In this document: in pieces, positions 53,278-61,324 of the stretch | How positions within the stretch are numbered: the stretch's first letter is position 1 | Layout: each line of letters begins with the position of its first letter | NCBI RefSeq assembly: GCF_030271165.1 | Contig: NZ_JASSZH010000009.1 | Coordinates: 368,673 to 432,672 of the forward strand | Reading direction: 5' to 3' | DNA from: Psychromicrobium xiongbiense | Lineage (GTDB): Bacteria; Actinomycetota; Actinomycetes; Actinomycetales; Micrococcaceae | DNA length: 64,000 nt | Position numbers and translations under genes: made by a program | Notes under the pieces: model-generated | The model's database searches: none | Told to the model about the DNA's origin: nothing | The model's input: only the letters and a program-made list of their open reading frames with translations

Positions 53278-54285
53278 GTGGAGCGCCAGCCCACCCCCGA
53301 ACCCATCGTGAGCGTCGTCGTCCCCGTCTTCAATTCGGGGAAGCATGTGGCACAGGCGCTGGAGAGCCTGAGGGCCCAGCGCCTCCAGGACTGGGAAGCC
53401 CTCCTGGTGGACGATTGCTCGACGGACGACTCCGTGGACGTCGTCCAGGCATTGCTGGACGGCTTCGACGATCCCCGCATCCGTCTGCTCCACCTCGCTG
53501 AGAACGGCGGGCCCAGCGCTGCACGCAATCGCGGCGTCTCCGAAGCGCGCGGCGAGTTCGTGTGTTTTCTCGACGCGGACGACGCCCTCACACCGGCGGC
53601 GCTGACGCATCTCGTCGAGCTGACGGCAGGGGCCGACGTCGTCTGTGGGGCACACATCGCACGGTCCGCCTCCGGGACTGAGACGACGCGTGCTGATCGC
53701 CTCTCCGGCACGGTCACCGGGATGGAAGCACTGATCGGGCTCCTCGAAGAACGGGTCTGGAATTTCAATCACGGCAGGCTCTATCGTCGCACTCTTCTCG
53801 AAGGCGTGCAGCACGACGTCCGCGTGCGACGCTACGAGGACCTGATTTTCAACGCAGCCGTGTTCTCCCGGGCCTCCACCGTCCGCTTCACCGGTCATCC
53901 GGTGTACGTGTACAACGTCAGCCCGGCCTCCGCGACCTGGTCCCAGAAACTCAGTCCCCGCTTCGTCACCGAGACGGAGCAATTCCTTCGCGAGGGGCTC
54001 AACGAAGAGGCCCGGCACCGTGTGCCGAGGACCGCTTGGAACACCATGCGCGCGACGCTCGCCGTCGTCGTCTACTCTGGGGCCCTTGTCGCACATGCCG
54101 ACCCGGAGACTCAGGAGACCCTCCGGGGAGTGCTGAAGGAATCCCTGGGTCCCAAGCAGTTCCTCGACGTGCTCAGGACGAGTCCGGTCATCGCCGTTTC
54201 GGGACTTTTCGCGCGGCTTCTGCCCGGCCTGTACGGGACGCTGTACCGCCACTATGTGGGAAAGACCTACGAGATCTCCGAATGA
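53278..54285 (+). CDS. Family 2 glycosyltransferase
   Basis: 335 residues, GT-A fold: VSVVVPVFNSGKHVAQALES, LLVDDCSTDDS, the donor-binding FVCFLDADDALTP, and ENGGPSAARNRGVSEARG. The GTG at 53278 follows CCGGAGG. It overlaps the flippase gene by four bases (ATGA), so the two are coupled and probably serve one surface polysaccharide. G+C looks higher here than in the genes after 56 kb. Sugar specificity unknown. Confidence 0.88.
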   Translation: MERQPTPEPIVSVVVPVFNSGKHVAQALESLRAQRLQDWEALLVDDCSTDDSVDVVQALLDGFDDPRIRLLHLAENGGPSAARNRGVSEARGEFVCFLDADDALTPAALTHLVELTAGADVVCGAHIARSASGTETTRADRLSGTVTGMEALIGLLEERVWNFNHGRLYRRTLLEGVQHDVRVRRYEDLIFNAAVFSRASTVRFTGHPVYVYNVSPASATWSQKLSPRFVTETEQFLREGLNEEARHRVPRTAWNTMRATLAVVVYSGALVAHADPETQETLRGVLKESLGPKQFLDVLRTSPVIAVSGLFARLLPGLYGTLYRHYVGKTYEISE

Positions 54286-55688
54286 CACGTCCCAGCGAAG
54301 CCTCTCAGCGGGCCCTCTACCTCATCGCCGCCGTCGCTCAGGGCGCCGGCCCTCTGCTGACCCAGCCGTTCGTCCAGCGAATCCTCGCACCTGAGGAATG
54401 GGGCCGGGTGGCTTTCAATCTCTCCATCGTGTCGATCTCACTCATCGTCATCCTGGCGGGCCTGCCACTGGTGATCACGAGGACCTTCTTCGACCCCCTG
54501 CGAGGGCCGGACAAGGCTCGTTCACTGGCTGGTTTCGGAATCCTGCAGTCGCTGGGCCTCGGCGCCCTGGCCGCCGGGGCCGCCACCGTGTGGTTCGCGG
54601 TCCGTGGCACGCTGAGCCTGGACCTCTCGCTCGTCCTCGCACTGTGCGCCGTCGGCTTGCTGGGCGGCATCCAGATGTGCCTCGCCGTCCTGCGCGCCCA
54701 GAAGCGTGCTGTGGCGTTCGTCCTGCTGACCATCGGGGCTCAGACGGTCGGGCACCTTGCCGGATTGGCTGCCGTCCTTCTCGTGGACCGCAGCGCCACA
54801 GCCTATCTCGCGGCTTTCACCGTGGTGGTCGGTGTGACCGCGGTGTGCAGTGTGGTCCTCATACGCCCGCGGCGGCCGTTCGAATTCCCGGGCCTGGTCC
54901 GCGAGGCCAACAAGAGCTCGCTCCCGCTACTGCCGCACAGCATCGCCCTAGTCCTGATGCTCCAAGGGGAATCGTTCGTCCTCAATGCCATGCACGGGCC
55001 TGCCAGCTACGGCGTCTACGGAGCCATGCTCCCCATGGCGCTGGGGCCACTGTCGGTGGTGCTCGCCCTGGCGAATGTCTGGGAGACCACTCTTCTGGCC
55101 CACCGGGGGAATGACGCCGATGGGGTGGTCCGCAGGACGCAACGTGAGGCGCTCGCCGTCTCTCTGGTCCTCATCCTCCTCGCCAGCGCCGGGGCGGTAT
55201 TCGCGGCCAACATCCTGGCCCACGACCCCACGGGGCAACAGCTGTCCGTGGCCAGGATCCTGCCGGGTATCGCCGTGGGCTACGTGATCTTCCTGATGGC
55301 GACGACGCAGCTCGTGGCCGTCAACAAGACCCGGTCGATGGCTGTCGTCACTCCGCTCATCGCGGCCGCCCAGCTCGGTTGCCTGGTGCTGGTGTCACGG
55401 AACGAGGATCTCGTCGCGGTCGCCTGGGTGAAAGTCATCGGCTTCGCCGTACTCGGGGTGCTCTATGCCGTCATCGCGCACCGGACCAAGCCGGGCCTCG
55501 TGGACTCCCGCCTGATGCTCGTCGGGTTGCCGACGACGGCGGCCATCACCGGGGTGATGATCGTGCAGCCCACCGGACTCCTGCTCTCCATCGTCGAGCT
55601 AGCGTCGTTGGTCGTTCTGCTGGGCGGGGCCGCCGTCGTGCTCAGAAGAAGAGAGGCGTCCCGCGCGACGGCGTCCGATCGGGGCTGA
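54282..55688 (+). CDS. Polysaccharide flippase/oligosaccharide transporter (Wzx-like, MOP superfamily)
   Basis: 468 residues, about twelve to fourteen membrane helices. The start TRPSEASQRALYLIAAVAQG and LTQPFVQRILAPEEWGRVAF are typical of Wzx/MurJ-like flippases that move lipid-linked sugars to the outer face. The ATG at 54282 overlaps the glycosyltransferase stop; a longer in-frame extension upstream is out of family. No Wzy polymerase is next to it. Confidence 0.84.
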   Translation: MTRPSEASQRALYLIAAVAQGAGPLLTQPFVQRILAPEEWGRVAFNLSIVSISLIVILAGLPLVITRTFFDPLRGPDKARSLAGFGILQSLGLGALAAGAATVWFAVRGTLSLDLSLVLALCAVGLLGGIQMCLAVLRAQKRAVAFVLLTIGAQTVGHLAGLAAVLLVDRSATAYLAAFTVVVGVTAVCSVVLIRPRRPFEFPGLVREANKSSLPLLPHSIALVLMLQGESFVLNAMHGPASYGVYGAMLPMALGPLSVVLALANVWETTLLAHRGNDADGVVRRTQREALAVSLVLILLASAGAVFAANILAHDPTGQQLSVARILPGIAVGYVIFLMATTQLVAVNKTRSMAVVTPLIAAAQLGCLVLVSRNEDLVAVAWVKVIGFAVLGVLYAVIAHRTKPGLVDSRLMLVGLPTTAAITGVMIVQPTGLLLSIVELASLVVLLGGAAVVLRRREASRATASDRG

Positions 55689-55730
55689 GCGAACGCACCA
55701 CGCTGATCCCGTCGACACGGTGAACGTGCA

Positions 55731-55768
55731 GGAAGGGGGTGGACCGGGAGCCCGGTCCACCCCCTTCC
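55731..55768. terminator. Perfect 18-bp-stem bidirectional terminator
   Basis: GGAAGGGGGTGGACCGGG (55731-55748) and its exact complement (55751-55768) are separated by two bases. It lies between the flippase gene and the convergent glycosyltransferase gene ending at 55789. Confidence 0.82.
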
Positions 55769-55788
55769 GGATGGAGTGATCTTGCAAG

Positions 55789-56685
55789 CTACGGACGCAC
55801 CGCGTGCACCGCGAGTTTCCGGAGCCCGGGCCACATGCGCTTGGAGACGACCTTCGGAGTGAGCGAGAGCGCATTCAAACGCGAAGTCACGTGGACCTTA
55901 GCTGCTCGAGCGGCCTTGCTCCAGCCCTTGGCTGTGAAATCCCGGACGCACTCGTCAAAGAACGCACGCTCCTCGGCGAAGCGGCGTCCGTCCAGGGCGC
56001 GCACCGACGAATCGGACTCGCGGTGACGACGGTACTGGAAGCAGACTGTCTCCACCACGGCCATACGACCCCCATTGAGGATGATGTCTGTGGCGAGTGC
56101 CAGGTCCTGGACCACATTGTACTGGGGGCGGAAGTCATGGTGCTTCACAGCGTCCGCACGCCAGGCGACGGAGGGGAAATACAACCAGTCGCCGTGCATC
56201 AGGCTTTCCGCGATGGCCTCGCCCTCGACGATCGCCTCGGTGGAGCCGCCGACCAGCTGGTGACGCAGATAGTTCTTCACCCTGTCCCCCAGCGGCTCAT
56301 ATACGGCACCGTTCTCATCAATAACCTCGACGCCCGGCTGAACAATGCTGACGCTCGGGTCGTTGAAGGCCTTGCGGATGGTGCCGACGTAATTTGGGAG
56401 CATGATGTCGTCCGCGCCCATAATGACCACAATCTCGGACTCTACGAGGCCAACGCACTTCTTGTAGTTGCCGTTGGCGCCAAGGTTCGTCTCATTGCGG
56501 TAGTAGCGAATGCGGTCGTCACCAGCCACCAATGCGTCGAAGTAGGCAGGCAGCGAGTCGTCCGGGTAGCCGTCATCGACAATGGTCAGACGGAAATCGC
56601 GGTCCTCCTGGCTGAGTACAGAGTCGACAGCAGCCTTCATCATGGCGACGTCACCGTAGTAGGGGAACATCACATCAATGGTCAT
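55789..56685 (-). CDS. Family 2 glycosyltransferase (rhamnosyl/glycosyl-transferase-like)
   Basis: 298 residues: MTIDVMFPYYGDVAMMKAAV, LTIVDDGYPDDS and IVVIMGADDIMLPNY with the DDx donor motif. AGGAG six bases upstream supports ATG 56685; the start overlaps the DUF2304 stop by 11 bases. Third gene of a minus-strand set (DPM-like transferase, DUF2304 protein, this one), a common actinobacterial glycan triad. Product sugar unknown. Confidence 0.85.
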   Translation of the reverse strand: MTIDVMFPYYGDVAMMKAAVDSVLSQEDRDFRLTIVDDGYPDDSLPAYFDALVAGDDRIRYYRNETNLGANGNYKKCVGLVESEIVVIMGADDIMLPNYVGTIRKAFNDPSVSIVQPGVEVIDENGAVYEPLGDRVKNYLRHQLVGGSTEAIVEGEAIAESLMHGDWLYFPSVAWRADAVKHHDFRPQYNVVQDLALATDIILNGGRMAVVETVCFQYRRHRESDSSVRALDGRRFAEERAFFDECVRDFTAKGWSKAARAAKVHVTSRLNALSLTPKVVSKRMWPGLRKLAVHAVRP

Positions 56686-57085
56686 TGGCATCTCCTGATT
56701 GAACTTGCTGAGTCTTAGTGGAACCTGATGTCGGATCAGTTTCAGGCTGGGCGAGATGTTCATCCAGGACGGCCCTCAGAATCGCCACTTCTTCCGCAAG
56801 GGTCCGCGTCTCGTCCTCGAGAATGGTCAGCTCCCTTGAAACATGAAGTCCGACGCCGACCAGCAGGACGATTGACAGCGCGAAAAGCAGATTGGCTGGA
56901 ACCTGAACCCCTACCAGTCCAGCGACCCAGTCCAACAATCGAGGAAAACAGCCAAGAACAATGGTCAGAAGTCCAACAACGAGCCACAGAATCGCATATT
57001 TCTCGCGGAGCTTCCCCCTGCGAAGGAGGACCAAGACAACCAGCACCATCCCGATCGAGATCACCAAAGAAAAAGCCACGCTCAT
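56675..57085 (-). CDS. DUF2304 membrane protein
   Basis: 136 residues: helices at about 5-22, 32-48 and 63-82, then a coiled segment (LTILEDETRTLAEEVAILRA) and a polar tail. RRGKLREKYAILWLVVGLLT is the typical DUF2304 core. It overlaps the DPM-like gene by four bases. DUF2304 proteins usually accompany polyprenol-phosphate sugar transferases and may help flip or hold the lipid-linked sugar. Confidence 0.85.
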   Translation of the reverse strand: MSVAFSLVISIGMVLVVLVLLRRGKLREKYAILWLVVGLLTIVLGCFPRLLDWVAGLVGVQVPANLLFALSIVLLVGVGLHVSRELTILEDETRTLAEEVAILRAVLDEHLAQPETDPTSGSTKTQQVQSGDANDH

Positions 57086-57849
57086 GCTACAGCCCTGCTC
57101 TCTGCCGAAGCAGGCGACGCCGCCAGGACTGGTTGCACAGAACGCTTCCGGGCAAGGGCGAAACAGAGAACCAGCCCAGACCTAGCCAGATAGATCATGG
57201 CCTTGAACGGCCCGTGGCTCGGAGTGCCTGCCTGGCGCTGACGCATCTCCACCGGGATCTGAATGACGGTACACCCCGATTTCAACGCGACCACCAGCGA
57301 ATCGATAGTGTCTCCCAGATACTCGGTGGGAAAATGATCCAAGTACTGCGCAAGGGCTCGGCGATTCGCCGCACGGAATCCAGAGGTAACGTCAGTGAGC
57401 TCGGTCTTGGCAACCCTGGAAATCACTTTGGACAGAACAACCATGGCCCAGCGCCGCGGTCCACTGACCTGATAGGCGCCTCTCCCTGCAAACCGGGCAC
57501 CAATAGCGATATCCGCCTCGGCAAGCCCCGCCAGTACTCGATTGATATCCCGAGGATCGTGCTGGCCATCCGCGTCGACCTGGATCGCAGAGGTGTAGCC
57601 CATGCGGAGTGCATAGTTGAAGCCCGTTCGCATGGCACCCCCCACGCCAAGGTTAAAGGGCAGAACCACAACCATCGCCCCTGCACGTCGGGCAATATCC
57701 GGTGTTCCGTCGCTCGACCCGTCATCCACTACCAAAATGTCGTGCTCCGGGGTGACCTCGCGGATCTCACGAATGGTGTCCGCTATGGCCTCTGCTTCGT
57801 TCCATGCGGGCATGATAATGAGCGTGCCGGGCTGTCTCGAGTTGCTCAT
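57082..57849 (-). CDS. DPM1-like polyprenol-phosphate glycosyltransferase
   Basis: 255 residues, GT2: LIIMPAWNEAEAIADTIREI, ILVVDDGSSDGTPDIARRAG and AIQVDADGQHDPRDI, the dolichol-phosphate mannose synthase signature, then GFRAANRRALAQYL. It should make a polyprenyl-phosphate sugar donor at the inner face of the membrane. First of three overlapping minus-strand genes. ATG 57849. Confidence 0.88.
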   Translation of the reverse strand: MSNSRQPGTLIIMPAWNEAEAIADTIREIREVTPEHDILVVDDGSSDGTPDIARRAGAMVVVLPFNLGVGGAMRTGFNYALRMGYTSAIQVDADGQHDPRDINRVLAGLAEADIAIGARFAGRGAYQVSGPRRWAMVVLSKVISRVAKTELTDVTSGFRAANRRALAQYLDHFPTEYLGDTIDSLVVALKSGCTVIQIPVEMRQRQAGTPSHGPFKAMIYLARSGLVLCFALARKRSVQPVLAASPASAESRAVA

Positions 57850-57981
57850 GATCAGTCATCATACCAACGGAGAACAGCGAACACGGGCATGCTGACTGGC
57901 CAGGCGCCCGGCTATCCAACCGAAGTGCTCGAGGCAGGGCATAATTGACGAGGCGAGTATAAGAACACAGAGGAGCTCCGA

Positions 57982-60060
57982 TTGACCACCTGGCTACCAA
58001 TGGCACCGGTTTTCGCGGCAGCTATCCTCCTGTATTTTGGACCCGGACTGCTGATTGGCGCTCTGGCTGGCCTCCGTCGGCTGAATCTTCTGGCGCTCGC
58101 CATGCCCATCTCCACCACGATCGCAGCGAGCACGGCGGTGGTAGCTCCATTCGTCAGGCTCCCCTACTCGCCCGCCGTATATCTGGCAGTTTCGGTGGCC
58201 GTCGCCATCGTGACGATGCTTGGAAGACTTTGGCTGCTCCGACGTGTCTCGGCTGACACTCCGGGAGCGTCTCTCCGGAGCCCCGGCTACACTTTGGCGT
58301 TCAATTCCAGGCTCCCGCATTGGGAAGGATGGCGCCACAGTTGGCTTCTCGCGCCTCTCGGCATGATCATCGCCATCGCAACCATTGGGTATCGATATTT
58401 GTCCGGAATCGGCTCACCGGAGAACTTCTCACAGACTTTCGACAACATTTATCACCTGAACGCTGTTCGCTTCATCGTCGATCATGCCAACGGATCTTCC
58501 CTCACCCTCGGAAACCTCACGGACGGCTCCAAAGGTTTTTATCCGGCCGCGATGCACGACATGATGGCCTTGCTTCAGATGCTCACAGGCTCAAGTGTCC
58601 CAGCTGCCATCAATGTGGGGACGATCGTCATCGGGGCAATCGTGTGGCCTCTGTCCTGCATGTTTCTGATCAGCCGCGTGATCGGGTACCGACCGATTCC
58701 CCTCATGATCACGGGTCTCGTGGCTGGATCATTCAGTGCCTTCCCTTACCTCATGGTGGCCTTCGGCATCCTCTATCCCAACCATGCCGCCATCGCCACT
58801 TTGCCGGTATCCCTTGCCCTTCTGATCGAGTTCGTGGGCGTTCGCCATGCACCTGGCAGCCGCCGGCTGGCATCCGCACTGGCGCTGGGGGTGGTCATCC
58901 CCGGACAGGCGCTGACCCACCCCAGTACTGTTGCGGCACTCCTTGCATTCGGCTTCGCGCCGGTTCTCGGAATGCTGGCGCTGCAAATTTTTCCGCTCAA
59001 TGGCCGCCACCGTTCCGGTCGCAGCATTGCGCTCTGGCTGATTCTGACGGCGGGCTACGCGGGAGTGACTCTTGTTGCCTGGTTGGTCCTTCGTCCGGGC
59101 CTCGGCGCCGCTCCCTGGACTCCCTTCCAGACAACTGCCCGCGCCATCGGAGAGATCATTTCCAGTGCGCCCATGGGAACCACCATCGCCTGGGTCCTGA
59201 CCCCGCTCACCCTCGTGGGCCTCTACCGCGTTGTGCGGAATTTTCGCACCTTCTGGTGGGTCGGCCTGATGTACGGCATCGGCGGCCTCCTGTATTTCGT
59301 GGTGTCCAGCGTTCCGTCAGGCTCCTTCCGAACCTTCCTTGTAGGCATCTGGTACAACGACAGCTTCCGTCTGGCAGCGCTTCTTCCGGTAGTCACCCTG
59401 CCTCTGGTCGTCCTGGGGGGCGAAGAACTTGTCAAGGTATTGCGGCTGGCAATCCTTCACCTGAGCCAGAAAGCTAAAGAGCGTAAGAGCCGCTGGACCC
59501 GCCCGGCAGCTACCGTGGCCTCGCGGTCCGGGGTGGCCGTCGTATGTATTCTGACGGCTGTTCTGGCCAGCCTCGGGAGCCAGGGTGGGACGCTCGCCAT
59601 GGGACAGGCCCGCATCGCGAATATCTTCAAAATCACCGATCAGTCCGACCTCGTGAACTCGGATGAATACACATTGATCATGACCAAAGTCGCACAAATT
59701 GTGCCTCAGGGCGACGTCATCGTTGCCAACCCACTGACGGGCGGCGCGCTGGTATACGTCCTGGCAGATCGACAGCCACTTCTGCCCCACGTATTCGGGG
59801 ACCGCACACCCAAAGAGCAGCTGCTCATCGATCATTGGGATGAAGCCGCCTACAACACCACAGTTTGCCCGGTGGTCAAGGAACTGCGCGCATACTGGGC
59901 TTTGGACTTCGGACAGCACACGGTGATCCCCGCGGAAGATCCGTTCCCAGGGCTTAAAGGCGTGACTTCCACCAAAGACGGCCCGCTGAATTCTCCAGGT
60001 GTTGAGGTCATCGCCACAGTAGGCAAGGCTCGACTTCTCAAGATGACGGCTTGCGGCTGA
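57982..60060 (+). CDS. Large polytopic membrane protein (DUF6541-like, probable glycosyltransferase C-type or glycan assembly protein)
   Basis: 692 residues with about fourteen hydrophobic segments in the first 550 residues and an extracellular C-terminal domain of about 140. The first external loop has FSQTFDNIYHLNAVRFIVDH, with an acidic residue where GT-C enzymes bind lipid-linked donors. The layout matches the DUF6541 proteins I recall from actinobacterial wall-glycan clusters. GAGGAG (57970-57975) supports a rare TTG start at 57982. It is divergent from the DPM-like gene, whose product could supply its donor. Confidence 0.72.
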   Translation: MTTWLPMAPVFAAAILLYFGPGLLIGALAGLRRLNLLALAMPISTTIAASTAVVAPFVRLPYSPAVYLAVSVAVAIVTMLGRLWLLRRVSADTPGASLRSPGYTLAFNSRLPHWEGWRHSWLLAPLGMIIAIATIGYRYLSGIGSPENFSQTFDNIYHLNAVRFIVDHANGSSLTLGNLTDGSKGFYPAAMHDMMALLQMLTGSSVPAAINVGTIVIGAIVWPLSCMFLISRVIGYRPIPLMITGLVAGSFSAFPYLMVAFGILYPNHAAIATLPVSLALLIEFVGVRHAPGSRRLASALALGVVIPGQALTHPSTVAALLAFGFAPVLGMLALQIFPLNGRHRSGRSIALWLILTAGYAGVTLVAWLVLRPGLGAAPWTPFQTTARAIGEIISSAPMGTTIAWVLTPLTLVGLYRVVRNFRTFWWVGLMYGIGGLLYFVVSSVPSGSFRTFLVGIWYNDSFRLAALLPVVTLPLVVLGGEELVKVLRLAILHLSQKAKERKSRWTRPAATVASRSGVAVVCILTAVLASLGSQGGTLAMGQARIANIFKITDQSDLVNSDEYTLIMTKVAQIVPQGDVIVANPLTGGALVYVLADRQPLLPHVFGDRTPKEQLLIDHWDEAAYNTTVCPVVKELRAYWALDFGQHTVIPAEDPFPGLKGVTSTKDGPLNSPGVEVIATVGKARLLKMTACG

Positions 60061-60142
60061 GGCGGGCGGGAAGAGTAGCCAGGATCGCTCCAACCAGGGG
60101 TTGCACGCCCCCGGTGAACGAGCGCATCGTGCGCTTCCGGAA

Positions 60143-60161
60143 GAAGAGCTAGGAGCTCTTC
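60143..60161. terminator. Short hairpin at the convergent ends
   Basis: GAAGAGCT (60143-60150) and AGCTCTTC (60154-60161) form an 8-bp stem with a 3-base loop that covers the stop codon of the binding-protein gene (60149-60151). Weak terminator candidate for both genes. Confidence 0.4.
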
Positions 60162-61219
60162 CGGGCTTCATAGGCCGCTCGCGCCACAGCCGGAACCACC
60201 GTCCAGGCAGCCCATTGCACACTCAGCGGAGAAGCCTCGAACAACGCGAGTGCATCGTCCCCTGATTTGAGCTGAACTAGAGAATTCTTAGCCACCGCGA
60301 GTATCGGGTCCAGGACGCCACTGCTCTGGATCTGATCGTAGTCTTCCGTTTTCACTGCGATGACATGAACCGAAGCTTTGAACAGTTGGATGTCGCGCAC
60401 CGGTAGCATGATGGCATCGCTGCCAGTGTCCAGATGCCTTTTGAGACCGACGCGCTCGATGTTCGACATCGAGTCGCTGAGCACCAGCCCAAAGTCCTGC
60501 AACGTCTTAATGGAGTTGCTCTGCGACGGGACAACCTGAAGATCAGCTCCGAAGTCGCGTGCAACGCCGGCATAGATAAACGACGTTCCATTGAAGGTTG
60601 AGTACCCCTCCAACGACTTGCGGATTGCGGCTTCGGTGGCAGCAATCACATCCTTCGCCTGGCTGGCTCTACCCAGCACCTGTCCGATCATGGTGGTGCT
60701 GGTGCGCCAGTCAGTGCCTAGCGGTATATCCGGGTATGCCACGACTGGAGCGATTTTGATTAACTGCTCGTAGCCCTTGGCCGTGATGGCAGAATTTACG
60801 GCAAGGATCACATCTGGGCGAAGCTGCCTGAGTTGCTCGAGAGGCAGCGTCTTATCAGCCGGATAGGTCTGCGGGAACACAAAATTCTGATTCGTCAAAG
60901 ACTTACTGAACCAGAGACTGAGCCCATATCCGCGTTCCGGGAGTGCCTCCACGCCTACAGGAGGGACACCGAGCGCGGCACAGATGTCGTGACTGGCGTA
61001 GCCCAATGTCGCGATCCGGGTCGGCAGCGAAGGAATGGTTGTCTGGCCAAGCGCATGCTTGATGGTGACGGGGAACGACGATTTGTCACCACCGGCGGGT
61101 TTGGTCGCACACGATGCAAGCCCCAGTGGCAACGCAACGATTCCGAGGAGAAGGGTGCGCCGTTTCAACACCGACGCAACTTGAGTTGGGCGCTGAGCGG
61201 TTCTTGCGCTAACGGTCAC
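60149..61219 (-). CDS. Iron-siderophore-type ABC substrate-binding lipoprotein
   Basis: 356 residues. N-terminal LKRRTLLLGIVALPLGLASC combines a twin-arginine-like pair with a lipobox (Cys37). The body has the FepB/FhuD-type fold: RIATLGYASHDICAALGVPP, LEQLRQLRPDVILAVNSAIT. It probably binds a ferric siderophore or similar. No permease or ATPase gene is near, so it must share a transporter encoded elsewhere. ATG 61219. Confidence 0.84.
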   Translation of the reverse strand: MTVSARTAQRPTQVASVLKRRTLLLGIVALPLGLASCATKPAGGDKSSFPVTIKHALGQTTIPSLPTRIATLGYASHDICAALGVPPVGVEALPERGYGLSLWFSKSLTNQNFVFPQTYPADKTLPLEQLRQLRPDVILAVNSAITAKGYEQLIKIAPVVAYPDIPLGTDWRTSTTMIGQVLGRASQAKDVIAATEAAIRKSLEGYSTFNGTSFIYAGVARDFGADLQVVPSQSNSIKTLQDFGLVLSDSMSNIERVGLKRHLDTGSDAIMLPVRDIQLFKASVHVIAVKTEDYDQIQSSGVLDPILAVAKNSLVQLKSGDDALALFEASPLSVQWAAWTVVPAVARAAYEARKSS

Positions 61220-61324
61220 AATTCTTCCCCTGACATGCGGCGATAAGTACTGATATGGATAGGCGAGCCAGCAGGCTTTACGAGCCGGACCGGCGTTCGG
61301 GCGCTTGTCGAGCGGACGACCAGC

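Noticed and set aside
52804..54288. 494-codon minus-strand frame across the muramidase end and the glycosyltransferase
   Set aside because: It is a shadow of two well-supported plus-strand genes and has no recognisable motif.
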